Shown here: piece by piece, positions 43,917 through 52,604 of the stretch
Layout of the letters: each line of letters begins with the position of its first letter
Numbering within the stretch: the first letter of the stretch is position 1
NCBI GenBank assembly: GCA_964645765.1
Contig: CAZYBE010000012.1
Span: 25,888 to 89,887 of the forward strand
Direction: 5' to 3'
Origin: CAZGMN01 sp964645765
GTDB lineage: Bacteria; Acidobacteriota; Aminicenantia; Aminicenantales; Aminicenantaceae
DNA: 64,000 nt
The notes under the pieces: model-generated
Database searches by the model: none
Seen by the model: the letters and a program-made list of their open reading frames with translations, nothing else
Told to the model about the DNA's origin: nothing
Program-made: the position numbers and the translations under genes

Positions 43917-45368
43917 TTATGCTTTCTTTTTGACTATCTTGAATGCCCAGGCATAGTCACAAGGAGGGTTTTTAACTGCTTGCTCTGGCACAGAGATTAA
44001 AACGCCTTTGCCCGCATTCTCCCATTTCACGGGCTCCTTGACCCCCAGCATGCTTATATCTCCTCCTTCATCAGGACGGACGGAGTAAAGAAGAATTTTA
44101 GAAGGAGGGGAAACTTCATCCGCGTCGGCAAGGTAAATGGCATAGATCGTTCCATCCTTGCGCTGGGTGAAACAGACTTTTGTTTCTTTGAAAGGCGCAA
44201 CCGGACGGGTGCTGTAGATAGCCTCGCCGTTAATTTTCATCCAGTCGCCAATCTTCTCCAGCCGGTCATAAGCCTCTTTTGGGAATTCGCCTTTTGAATC
44301 AGGACCGATGTTTAACAGAAAATTTCCGCCTTTGGCCGCTATGTCCACCAGAAGGTGGACGAGTTCATGGCCTGATTTGTATCGGTCATCAGGCTTATAA
44401 GACCAGGATTCTCCCATGGTCATGCATGTCTCCCAAGCATAATCCAATGGTCTTTCTGGAACATGCTGCTCCGGGGTTCGATAATTTTCATATTTACCGC
44501 CGACTGTTCTGTCGACAATAAGCAGGCCTGGCTGATGAGACCTGGCCATGGCTGCAATCCTGGGCATGTTGATGTCCTGGTCCTTGGGGTCTTTTCTGGT
44601 TTTTCCTTTGCTGTCAACAAGCGGCGGCCTGGGCCGAACCCAGCCTCCGTCCAGCCAAAGAATATCAACTTTGCCGTATTCAGTCATCAGCTCCTCAATC
44701 TGTTTAAAGGTAAAATCGCAAAACTTCTGCCATCGTTCCGGATATCTATCTGTCCGGTAGTTGACATTCCTGTCCGGAGTCGCCCATTCTGGGGCCCAAT
44801 AGTCTGGAGAATGCCAGTCAGGCTTGGAGAAGTAGGCGCCGATGCCGAACCCTTTTTTCCGGAAAGCATCGAAGATTTCTTTAGTGATATTGGCCCTGGG
44901 ATGAGAATGGAACGGGCATTGAGCATCCGTTATCCTGTAGTCGGTTTGCTTGGTGTCAAACATGCAGAATCCGTCATGGTGCTTTGTGGTGAAGACCACA
45001 TATTTCATGCCAGCATACTGGGCTGCTCTTGCCCACTTATCAGGGTCGAAGCTTGTAGGATTGAACGTCGTTTTCAGCGCTATGTATTTCTTGCAGTATT
45101 CCACATAGTTATCCATATTCCTTCGACACCAGGGCTCGTCCTCAGAACAGATCGACCAGGATTCGACAATACCCCACTGGCTGTAAGATCCCCAGTGCAT
45201 CATCAGCCCAAACTTCAAATCCTGGAACCTTTCAAGATTTTCGAGGACCAGAGGGTCGGTCTCAGCTTCCATGTCTTTTTCTTGTGCGCTGGTTAAAAAA
45301 AGGCTGAAGCCCATAGCCAGGACTGGCATGACGATAATCTTGAGTAAAAAACTCTTTTTTCGATTCAT
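43917..45368 (-). CDS. Exported alpha-L-fucosidase, GH29
   Basis: 483 residues with a signal peptide (cut near SAQ). GH29 motifs: FGLMMHWGSYSQWG, KYVVFTTKHHDGFCMFDT, the nucleophile Asp in DILWLDGGW and NFLLNIGPDSKGEFP, followed by a C-terminal beta-sandwich. It removes terminal L-fucose from glycans. RBS AAAGGAGAG and a good promoter (45483-45511) lie upstream. With the GH2 enzyme it forms a small glycan-degrading unit. Confidence 0.94.
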   Translation of the reverse strand: MNRKKSFLLKIIVMPVLAMGFSLFLTSAQEKDMEAETDPLVLENLERFQDLKFGLMMHWGSYSQWGIVESWSICSEDEPWCRRNMDNYVEYCKKYIALKTTFNPTSFDPDKWARAAQYAGMKYVVFTTKHHDGFCMFDTKQTDYRITDAQCPFHSHPRANITKEIFDAFRKKGFGIGAYFSKPDWHSPDYWAPEWATPDRNVNYRTDRYPERWQKFCDFTFKQIEELMTEYGKVDILWLDGGWVRPRPPLVDSKGKTRKDPKDQDINMPRIAAMARSHQPGLLIVDRTVGGKYENYRTPEQHVPERPLDYAWETCMTMGESWSYKPDDRYKSGHELVHLLVDIAAKGGNFLLNIGPDSKGEFPKEAYDRLEKIGDWMKINGEAIYSTRPVAPFKETKVCFTQRKDGTIYAIYLADADEVSPPSKILLYSVRPDEGGDISMLGVKEPVKWENAGKGVLISVPEQAVKNPPCDYAWAFKIVKKKA

Positions 45369-45482
45369 GTCAGTTTCTCTCCTTTAAGATTTTCTCTTAT
45401 TCCAGCCCTTTAAATCAGTCTCCAAAAAAGAAGCGCCTATGGCGAAAGTCCTTGGAAAAATCCTTTCAAAATTCTCCTCTAG

Positions 45483-45511
45483 CTTTTATCATCGGCAAAA
45501 ACCTATGTCAA
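45483..45511 (-). promoter_or_regulatory. Promoter of the GH29-GH2 unit
   Basis: On the minus strand TTGACA, a 17-nt spacer and TAAAAG, about 115 bp before the fucosidase ATG. Confidence 0.5.
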
Positions 45512-45545
45512 ATAAAGCAAGCTTCTACAAATCTATGAAAGAGTA

Positions 45546-45606
45546 AGCTTAGGCTGCATGTCAAAAACCGTTTGAAGGCTGAGCGGGCGCAGTTTTCCAA
45601 AACGGT
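45546..45606. repeat. Dispersed hairpin repeat, diverged third copy
   Basis: AAAACCGTTTGAAGGCTGAG plus CGGGC (25 bp, 45564-45588) is identical to the reverse complement of 51141-51165, and the preceding AGCTTAGGCTGCATG resembles the outer arm of that element. ACCGTTT (45567-45573) can pair with AAACGGT (45600-45606). It lies in the 317-bp gap between the divergent GH29 and CBM9-like genes; the rest of that gap holds only the GH29 promoter. Confidence 0.6.
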
Positions 45607-45685
45607 AAAAATCAATTCTCGAATAGGCTTTATTTTGCCTCTGAAAAATATTAACATTAGCCAAAACCTGTTAAAGGAGACGAAA

Positions 45686-46522
45686 ATGAAAGCTCTATAC
45701 GGATGTCGAGACGAAGAAATCGGTCGTTACACCTGCCTCCGGACCAAAAAAGCGCCGAAAATAGATGGCCATCTCGATAAAGAATGCTGGAGAAAAGCCG
45801 TGAAATCTCCACGTTTTGTCGATTTGGTCACAGGAGTCCCTGGCATTTTCGACACCCGGGTGGCAGCGCTCTGGGATGATAGCCATCTCTACATCGCCTT
45901 TTGGGTTGAGGAACCCATGGTTCAGGCGAAGCTTACTCAAAGAGATTCTCCGATTTATACCGAGAATGATGTTGAAGTCTTCATCGGAGGCCTCGATTGC
46001 TATTACGAATTCGAAATCAATGCCTTGGGCACAATCTATGAAGTGTTTTTCATCTGGCAGGATGCCTATAAGAAAGGGAGCATTTTTGATAAGCAAGAAT
46101 TTGACCTCCTCAGCCACAGAGTCGATGTGCTCGGCGGATTCCAGGATACTTTACGCTACGGAAAGCACCCTCGCGGCCCAAGGTGGTCATTCTTAGACTG
46201 GGATTTCCCCGGACTCAAAACCGCAGTTCAGGTCGATGGCACGTTGAATGACAGCAGTCATATTGACCGCGGCTGGACAGTGGAGCTTGCCTTTCCCTGG
46301 GAAGGAATGAAAACCCTTGCCGGCGGCCGCTCTTTACCTCCCCGGGACGGAGATGTCTGGAGGATGGATTTCTCAAGGTTTGAGGCGCTGCATTATAATG
46401 GAATTGAAGCCAATCCTCATCCAGGATGGGCATTCAATAAGCATGGAGTTTACGATTCCCATATTCCAGAATGCTTTGCTTATGTCCATTTTTCTGAGAA
46501 ATCTGTTGAAGACTTGAAATAA
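45686..46522 (+). CDS. Carbohydrate-binding family 9-like (DOMON-like) protein
   Basis: 278 residues starting at an ATG after AAAGGAGA; a longer frame back to 45572 runs through the repeat and has no ribosome site. Motifs of the CBM9-like domain are clear: APKIDGHLDKECWRKA, VAALWDDSHLYIAFWVEEP, YTENDVEVFIGG and DRGWTVELAFPWEGM. No signal peptide is seen, so it is cytoplasmic or lacks recognised export. Such domains are found in xylanases and sugar-handling proteins; a catalytic function is unproven. Divergent from the fucosidase gene. Confidence 0.85.
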   Translation: MKALYGCRDEEIGRYTCLRTKKAPKIDGHLDKECWRKAVKSPRFVDLVTGVPGIFDTRVAALWDDSHLYIAFWVEEPMVQAKLTQRDSPIYTENDVEVFIGGLDCYYEFEINALGTIYEVFFIWQDAYKKGSIFDKQEFDLLSHRVDVLGGFQDTLRYGKHPRGPRWSFLDWDFPGLKTAVQVDGTLNDSSHIDRGWTVELAFPWEGMKTLAGGRSLPPRDGDVWRMDFSRFEALHYNGIEANPHPGWAFNKHGVYDSHIPECFAYVHFSEKSVEDLK

Positions 46523-46554
46523 ATCAAAAATCCAAAAATATTCAAGTTCAAGAA

Positions 46555-47961
46555 ATGGCTTCTCAAAATTTCAAAGAAAAACCGAAACTCCTGCGGAAAC
46601 TTAACCTCCTTGACTCGACCTTCCTGGTTATTGGGGGCGTCTTGGGCTCGGGCATATTCATGACCACTGGCTTTATTGCTGAGTACCTTCCTTCCCCTGG
46701 GCTGATTCTGATTGTCTTTCTTGTCGGCGGGTTCATAACCTTGAGCGGGGCCCTCTCCTTTGCCGAATTAGGTGCAATGTTCCCCTCTGCTGGCGGGCAG
46801 TATATCTACATCCGTGAAGCCTATGGCTCTTGGGCTGGCTTCCTTTATGGCTGGGGTTTTTTTTGGTTCATCGAGTGCGGCGGAATAGCGGCTTTAGCCG
46901 TGGCCTTTGCGGAATTCGTTGGATATTTTCTGCCTTCGCTATCAACCCAATCGTTCTTGTTCCGGTTAAACATCCTTGGCTTCCCCTACTCGCTCTCGGC
47001 AGGCCAACTGGTGGCAGTGGCTTCGATAATTATTCTCTCCGCAGTTAACTACTTCGGGATAACAAGCGGGATTATCGTTCAGAACTTCTTTACCTTTTTG
47101 AGGATTGCTTGCGTTGCAGGCATCGTCATCTTCGGTCTGACTCTGGGAAAGAAATCAGGCATCCATGGCTTTGGACAACTTTTTCAGCCCGGAGCAGGCT
47201 TCAGCCTCAACACCTTGAAGCTCTTCGGCCTGGCGCTCATTTCTGTTTTCTGGACATATGACGGTTGGTATTCAGTGAACTGCACGGCAGAAGAGATTAA
47301 GAACCCAGAGCGCAACATCCCCTTGGGCCTTCTTCTGGGAACTGTGAGTGTGACTATCATTTATTTCCTGGTGAACTTCGTCTACATCTTGGCTCTACCT
47401 GTGGATAAGATGAAGGGCATTGTCCGCATAGGAGAGCTTGCTTCAAGCTACCTCTTTGGGCCTGATATCACCCACTTCATCTCAGCAGCAATAATGGTCT
47501 CCATCTTTGGCTGCCTGAGCGCAACCATCCTCTATGGACCGAGGGTCTATTATGCCATGGCCGAGGATGGAGCGTTTTTCCGCAGCATGGCTTATATTCA
47601 TCCCCGCTATCGCGTTCCCTCCAATGCCCTGCTTGGCCAGGCCGTATGGTCAGCACTCCTCTGTCTTTCCGGAACTTTCCAAGACCTCTACGAATATGTC
47701 GTCTTTGCCCTGGTCATCTTCTTTGCCCTCACCGGCCTTGCTGTCATCACCCTGCGTCTCAAACAGCCGCAGAGGAAAAGGCCCTATAAAGCCTGGGGCT
47801 ATCCTGTCCTCCCTCTCTTTTTCGTTGCGGTCAATATCGCTATCTTCATCAATTCCGTCATCGCTCAGCCGCTGAAATCGATGATTGGATTGGTCATGCT
47901 CGGCATCGGCATCCCCGCTTTCCTTAACTGGAAGAAAAAGGCAAAGAGGGATATGATATAA
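46555..47961 (+). CDS. APC family amino acid permease
   Basis: 468 residues with about 12 transmembrane helices. The first helix motif VIGGVLGSGIFMTTGFIAEY and FAELGAMFPSAGGQYIYIRE are typical of the APC superfamily (LAT/YfnA-like branch), as is YSVNCTAEEIKNPERNIPLG. It probably imports or exchanges amino acids in the inner membrane. The ribosome site is weak. It follows the CBM9-like gene by 32 bp and precedes the homocysteine methyltransferase-like gene by 29 bp, which suggests co-transcription. Confidence 0.92.
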   Translation: MASQNFKEKPKLLRKLNLLDSTFLVIGGVLGSGIFMTTGFIAEYLPSPGLILIVFLVGGFITLSGALSFAELGAMFPSAGGQYIYIREAYGSWAGFLYGWGFFWFIECGGIAALAVAFAEFVGYFLPSLSTQSFLFRLNILGFPYSLSAGQLVAVASIIILSAVNYFGITSGIIVQNFFTFLRIACVAGIVIFGLTLGKKSGIHGFGQLFQPGAGFSLNTLKLFGLALISVFWTYDGWYSVNCTAEEIKNPERNIPLGLLLGTVSVTIIYFLVNFVYILALPVDKMKGIVRIGELASSYLFGPDITHFISAAIMVSIFGCLSATILYGPRVYYAMAEDGAFFRSMAYIHPRYRVPSNALLGQAVWSALLCLSGTFQDLYEYVVFALVIFFALTGLAVITLRLKQPQRKRPYKAWGYPVLPLFFVAVNIAIFINSVIAQPLKSMIGLVMLGIGIPAFLNWKKKAKRDMI

Positions 47962-47990
47962 AGCCACTAGAGATAGAAAGAGAAATCCGG

Positions 47991-48881
47991 ATGGCTAAAA
48001 CTATCTTTGACCTGGTCAAAGAACGAGTCGTCCTTCTCGACGGCGGGATGGGAACAGAGCTCATCAAGCTTGGCCTGGACAAAGGTGCCTGCCCTGAGTC
48101 ATGGAATGTGGAAAAGCCGGAAATTGTCAAAAAAATCCACGAGAGCTACTTTGATGCTGGCTCGGATGTGGTTCTGACCAACAGCTTCGGAGGCAACAGA
48201 ATCACGCTATCCTCTCACGGCTTGGAGGCTAGATGCTACGAGCTCAACCTCAAGGCCGCCATCATTGCCAGCCAGGTCAAGCCAGAGGCCAAGTTTGTGG
48301 CTGGAAGTATGGGGCCTAGCGGAAAATTCCTCAAGCCGGTTGGCGAATTCAGCGAGGAGGAATTCGAATCTGCCTACGCTGAACAGGCCAGAGGATTGAC
48401 GGATGGCAGTGTCGATTTTCTTCTGATAGAAACCCAGTATGACCTTCGGGAAGCCCTCTGCGCTTTAAGAGGCGCAAGAAGGTTTTCTCATCTGCCCATC
48501 TTTGTGACCATGACCTTCAACCGAAACCCCAGAGGTTTCTTCACGATCATGGGCAACAGCGTTTCTCAATGCATCAAAGAGCTCGAAGCTAATAGGGTTC
48601 CTGCAACCGGCGCCAATTGCACGCTTGACAGCTCTGACATGGCCGACCTAATCAAAATCATGAGGGAAGTCACTCCCCTGCCCCTTATCGTCCAGCCCAA
48701 TGCAGGAAAGCCTGTTCTTTCTCCCTCTGGGGAAGTGACTTATTCCCAAGGTGTGGAGGATTACGTCCGCTTCATCCCAAAGATTATAAAGAACGGGGCT
48801 AACCTCATCGGCGGCTGCTGCGGCACAAACCCAGACTATATCAGGCGCATGGCTGAGATAATAAAAGACTCAAAGCATTGA
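47991..48881 (+). CDS. Homocysteine S-methyltransferase domain protein
   Basis: 296 residues, one TIM barrel equivalent to the first module of cobalamin-dependent methionine synthase (MetH) or BHMT. VVLLDGGMGTELIKLGL, FDAGSDVVLTNSFGGNR and the zinc ligands in ATGANCTLD (Cys) and GGCCGTNPDYI (two Cys) are present. It lacks folate, cobalamin and activation domains, so it needs another methyl donor or partner protein, for example a corrinoid protein or S-methylmethionine. It follows an amino acid permease. Confidence 0.9.
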   Translation: MAKTIFDLVKERVVLLDGGMGTELIKLGLDKGACPESWNVEKPEIVKKIHESYFDAGSDVVLTNSFGGNRITLSSHGLEARCYELNLKAAIIASQVKPEAKFVAGSMGPSGKFLKPVGEFSEEEFESAYAEQARGLTDGSVDFLLIETQYDLREALCALRGARRFSHLPIFVTMTFNRNPRGFFTIMGNSVSQCIKELEANRVPATGANCTLDSSDMADLIKIMREVTPLPLIVQPNAGKPVLSPSGEVTYSQGVEDYVRFIPKIIKNGANLIGGCCGTNPDYIRRMAEIIKDSKH

Positions 48882-48964
48882 AGGTCAAGCAGGATATGCA
48901 CTCAATTTCAATCCAAGGATTTGCGCTTCTTGCTAAATCAAGCTAAAAATGAGATAAAATAATT

Positions 48965-49705
48965 ATGGCAAAAGAATTACAACCCGATTATAGGAAATTA
49001 ATAAAAAGAATCGAGTTGGACCTCCCTTTGGTCGGGTTTTATGATGCTCCTGACCCAAAACCCTTTGAGCCGCTCGTCAAGCCAAAAAAAGGCGACTGCG
49101 TCTTTTCCTTTTACAAAAACTGGCTGAGGGGAGAAACCCTTCATATCGCAAAAAGCCATTATGGCTGTGGAGGCGCAGGCCGCTGGATGTGCGGAATAGA
49201 GATTCGGTCAAAGCAGGATTTCATCAAGTTCCTTGTCGATGATGAGGGGCTTAAAGCATCCCATGAACTCATGGAAAAGTGGGTTGATTCCTCCAAGCTT
49301 TATCGGGCAATTCATCCCAACATTTTCATCGGCCCTCTCAAGGAAGCTCAATGGAATAACCTGAAAAGCGTCACCTTTTTTGTCAATCCTGACCAGTTGT
49401 CCACATTGATGGTTGGCGCCCAGTACCACAGCGCTCCTGACGACCCTCCGCCAGTCATCGCTCCTTTTGGAGCAGGCTGCATGGAGCTCCTTCCCTTTAA
49501 AGCTCTGAACGTCCCCCAGGCCGCGATAGGAGCGACTGATATTGCCATGCGCCGCCATCTGCCTCCGGATATCCTCGCCTTTTCTGTGACAAAGCCGATG
49601 TTCGAGCAGCTCTGCAGCCTGGATGAGCGAAGCTTTCTTTACAAGCCCTTTTTACAGAATTTGAAAAAGGCGAGAGGAACTCAAAGCAAAACTAAAGGCA
49701 TTTAA
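48965..49705 (+). CDS. DUF169 family protein
   Basis: 246 residues, cytoplasmic. ELDLPLVGFYDAPDPKPFEP, conserved Cys in KSHYGCGGAGRWMCG and in PFGAGCMELLPF, and SVTKPMFEQLC match DUF169, a family of unknown function common in anaerobes. The conserved Cys residues suggest a metal or cofactor site, which is inference. It starts 83 bp after the methyltransferase-like gene and may be part of the same transcript. Confidence 0.85.
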   Translation: MAKELQPDYRKLIKRIELDLPLVGFYDAPDPKPFEPLVKPKKGDCVFSFYKNWLRGETLHIAKSHYGCGGAGRWMCGIEIRSKQDFIKFLVDDEGLKASHELMEKWVDSSKLYRAIHPNIFIGPLKEAQWNNLKSVTFFVNPDQLSTLMVGAQYHSAPDDPPPVIAPFGAGCMELLPFKALNVPQAAIGATDIAMRRHLPPDILAFSVTKPMFEQLCSLDERSFLYKPFLQNLKKARGTQSKTKGI

Positions 49706-49785
49706 GCCAAAGTAAGTTTAGAAAAATTGCGCACTGAGGTTAAATACAAAAATTTATCCCTAATTTTAAAGGTCAACGATAAAAA

Positions 49786-50919
49786 TCAATATTGAGACTT
49801 CTTGAAGACATAAATGCCAAAAATGGAGTTGGCAACAAGAAGCGAGCCTGAGATGATAAAGGGATATTGCAATCCCTCTCTGAACCCTAGAGGCGAAAAG
49901 ATGAGGGCTCCGACCATGTGTCCCAGCGTCATCATCGCCAGCAGGACACCGGAGCTTCCGCCTATGCTTCTCTTTTCAAAAAGCCTGGAGATGAAGAGAA
50001 CATTCAGAGCGCCGAAAAACCCATCTCCAACCTCGTGAACCACCCTGAATAAAAAAGAAAGATAAACACTCCTGTTGACCATGAGCATGAGGCCAAGTCC
50101 GGAGAGGGACATCGCTATGAGAAAAAGCCGTTTATTCAGCTTCGCGTTATATTTTAAAAGGCCGATGAAAAATGCGGAAAAAGCAAGTGCGAAAAGAGAA
50201 AGTGAAATATAAAGAGCAACTTGAAGATTATTCAGATGAAAGTACTTTTCCAAAAAAGGGCTATAGACCGTTCCTTCCACTCCCCAGTGAAGGCCCAGCA
50301 TAAAAATCATAATGGAAAAGAGGATTGTCTTTCTATTGAAAAGGTCAAGCTTGTACTCTCTTATGGAAACAGACTCAAACTTTTCTTTCCCTATATCACC
50401 GATCAAGACCAGGACAACCAGAACAAAGAGAGAATAAAGATAAAATAAGGTATGAAAATTGGAGAGATAGATCACGATCCCTCCCAATAGAATTCCGAAG
50501 GCTGGACCGAGGGCCAGCCAGAAAGTCAGTCTGCTGTATTTTTTATTAAGGTCCTGTTGAGTTTCATCCTTGAAATACAGGCTGTTCGTCGAAACATCCA
50601 AGGCATTGTTGGCCACTCCAAGCAGCAAAAAAAGAATGGCCATCAAGAAAAAATGGTTCGTCATGCCAACAAGCAGAAAGACTAATCCTTGGAGAAGGAA
50701 GCCTCCCTGAATGACCCTCTTGATAGAAATACGGTCATTGATCCAGCCGGTTGGGAATGAGAAAAGAATAGGAGCAAAGGCATAGAGGGAGATGATCAAA
50801 CCGATCTGCCAGCCGCTAAACCCTATCTTTAAAAAATAGAGCGGAATCAAGAAGAAAATAGTGGTGACTGTCAGCTTCCGGGAGAAATTGATGACATGAA
50901 CTTTCTTCTGATAAATCAT
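49786..50919 (-). CDS. Major facilitator superfamily transporter
   Basis: 377 residues with about 12 transmembrane helices. LTVTTIFFLIPLYFLKIGFS, GWINDRISIKRVIQGGFLLQ (the loop 2-3 MFS motif) and repeated hydrophobic segments define it. The start is placed at 50919, after GAAGGAGG; an upstream ATG at 50955 has no ribosome site and would lie at or before the predicted transcription start. No substrate can be predicted. It converges on the DUF169 gene. Confidence 0.88.
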   Translation of the reverse strand: MIYQKKVHVINFSRKLTVTTIFFLIPLYFLKIGFSGWQIGLIISLYAFAPILFSFPTGWINDRISIKRVIQGGFLLQGLVFLLVGMTNHFFLMAILFLLLGVANNALDVSTNSLYFKDETQQDLNKKYSRLTFWLALGPAFGILLGGIVIYLSNFHTLFYLYSLFVLVVLVLIGDIGKEKFESVSIREYKLDLFNRKTILFSIMIFMLGLHWGVEGTVYSPFLEKYFHLNNLQVALYISLSLFALAFSAFFIGLLKYNAKLNKRLFLIAMSLSGLGLMLMVNRSVYLSFLFRVVHEVGDGFFGALNVLFISRLFEKRSIGGSSGVLLAMMTLGHMVGALIFSPLGFREGLQYPFIISGSLLVANSIFGIYVFKKSQY

Positions 50920-50956
50920 TCGAACTTCATCCTCCTTCGCTCGAATTAAACTCATT

Positions 50957-50962
50957 ATTATA
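50957..50962 (-). promoter_or_regulatory. -10 box of the MFS transporter gene
   Basis: TATAAT on the minus strand, about 38 bp before the chosen start. The -35 region is weak (CTTCCA-like). Confidence 0.35.
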
Positions 50963-51037
50963 GTCGAATTGGTTATTTTTGGAAGTATTTTATGATCGGG
51001 GTTAGCACTTTTTTTCTGTAATGGAAAACCGCGTTAT

Positions 51038-51185
51038 GGCTCAGGCTGGGTGTTTCGAAAACACGCCGCTTTTGCCCCAGCGAGTCAAAAGCGGCTCGGT
51101 TTCAGGCTTCGCTCTCCTCTCCCTTCGGTCGAGGAACCATGCCCGCTCAGCCTTCAAACGGTTTTCTCAACACCCAGCCTGAGCC
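51038..51185. repeat. Dispersed nested-hairpin repeat, long copy
   Basis: Outer arms GGCTCAGGCTGGGTGTT (51038-51054) and AACACCCAGCCTGAGCC (51169-51185) are perfect 17-bp reverse complements. Inside, GCCGCTTTTG (51065-51074) pairs with CAAAAGCGGC (51086-51095). The copy at 33818-33866 has the same outer arms and flanks but lacks the inner part (about 99 bp). No gene is encoded. The whole gap 50963-51323 contains nothing else that I can identify. Confidence 0.8.
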
Positions 51186-51323
51186 TATTCACACTAAGGA
51201 TTTGCGGATGCTTATGGTTTGGAAGGAGAAAAATGGATATAAGAGCGTTCTCTTTTGTAGCGACTTGACAAAAGCTTTTATCTTTTTGAAAAAAAGAAAT
51301 CAGGATTGACCTGCTTAATTCTT

Positions 51324-51821
51324 TTAAAGGAGACCAAAAGAGATGGTGGCGCCGATCCACATGTAATCCGTCTTAAAAAGATTATCAAAATCCGTTATAG
51401 CAAATACCGTCAATTTTACGCCAGGTCCCTTTAAGCCGGCATTGAGTTTAAGCTTGAAATCGGTAGAAAGGGTTTCTGTAACTTCAGTGCCGATTAAAAA
51501 CCATTTTGTCAATCCTGCGCCGACAAAGAGGTTGGCAAGCTTCAGGTTCGCCATCACAGCCGGAGCCAGCCAGAAGGCATCAAAGTTGAACTTGTTGACA
51601 ATGATGTAGCATTCCGGGCTTATGGCAAATGGTAAGAGGGCGAAGGAAAAGTCCATGTTGGCACCCGCTGTCCAGTATAAGGGGTCGAATGACAATTTGG
51701 TATCCGTCTGGACACCTCCGCTGAGGTAAAGGCTGAAAGGCTTGATGAGCGCATGAGAATTTTGGTTTGTCACGCAGAAAAGAAAAGCAAGTAAAAGAAA
51801 AGATAACGCAATTTTCTTCAT
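51324..51821 (-). CDS. Small outer-membrane beta-barrel protein, unknown function
   Basis: 165 residues with a signal peptide (MKKIALSFLLLAFLF...). After cleavage near SHA it consists of alternating hydrophobic/polar strands (FSLYLSGGVQ, TAGANMDFSFALL, KLKLNAGLKG, VKLTVFAITD, WIGATISFGLL), as in an 8-stranded barrel. No family could be named. It is followed upstream by the nitroreductase-like gene, which is on the same strand. Confidence 0.65.
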   Translation of the reverse strand: MKKIALSFLLLAFLFCVTNQNSHALIKPFSLYLSGGVQTDTKLSFDPLYWTAGANMDFSFALLPFAISPECYIIVNKFNFDAFWLAPAVMANLKLANLFVGAGLTKWFLIGTEVTETLSTDFKLKLNAGLKGPGVKLTVFAITDFDNLFKTDYMWIGATISFGLL

Positions 51822-51913
51822 TCATTCCTCCTTGCTTAAATTCTATTCAAATAAAATAAAAAATCAACTCAATTCTGAAGAGTTAGCTATTCTCTATTAA
51901 TTTTTGCCTGCAG

Positions 51914-52576
51914 TTATTTTTTGGGATAGCCAACAGACTGGGCTAGCATGACCTTCTGGTCTGGCCGAAGCTTCAAAGCTTTGGCTATCGCTTCTCTGTC
52001 GACCAAACCGCGGACCACTGTCGCCAAGCCTTCAGAAGCGCAATAGAGATAGACATTCTGGCTGATGAAGCCAGTGTGGGCAGCCGAGTAAAAATTCTTG
52101 TCTTCATCCGTTCCCCTGGTTATCTTTGAAAAATCCGCGACATAGACAAGGTTTAATGGCACGTCTTTAACAAACTCCTGCCTGCCGGTTATGGCCCTGA
52201 TGTCCTCCCCAAGAGTTGGCTTCAACGAGTGCTCCAATGGGTCATAGAGATAAAGCCCCTCAGCCAGGGCAACGTAGATATCGATATTCTGCCAGTTGAC
52301 GGCAGACGGGGCTGTCCGTTTTTTAGAATCAGGGCGGTTGACCCCGTCTGCTGCCCAGAGCAGGTTGGAAAGAACCTGAAGGGGAAGTTTTTCAGCGCTG
52401 AACTCGCGTGAAGATTGTCTATCTTTCAATACCTGCATCAGCGGCCGCCCACCCTCAAGTTGAGGATTGGGAAGCTTGATTTCTTTAAGCTCCTGGGCCT
52501 GAGTTGAAGCAAAGCCAGGGCCGATGAAAAGAAAGGCCATCAAGAGTAAACAAAGAATGAATGCGATTTTATACAT
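51914..52576 (-). CDS. Exported SagB-type nitroreductase-like protein
   Basis: 220 residues. The start at 52576 follows AAAGGAGG; a longer frame to 52666 overlaps the esterase gene. A signal peptide (cut near STQA) precedes the flavin-binding nitroreductase fold of the SagB/thiazole-oxidase group: VLKDRQSSREFSAEKLPLQV, LSNLLWAADGVNRPDS, FISQNVYLYCASEGLATVVR and PDQKVMLAQSVGYPKK. Most relatives are cytoplasmic and bind FMN; export is unusual. It lies 28 bp after the esterase gene and is probably co-transcribed. Substrate unknown. Confidence 0.85.
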   Translation of the reverse strand: MYKIAFILCLLLMAFLFIGPGFASTQAQELKEIKLPNPQLEGGRPLMQVLKDRQSSREFSAEKLPLQVLSNLLWAADGVNRPDSKKRTAPSAVNWQNIDIYVALAEGLYLYDPLEHSLKPTLGEDIRAITGRQEFVKDVPLNLVYVADFSKITRGTDEDKNFYSAAHTGFISQNVYLYCASEGLATVVRGLVDREAIAKALKLRPDQKVMLAQSVGYPKK

Positions 52577-52604
52577 AATGATTCCTCCTTTAAAAATTTT
52601 TGTT

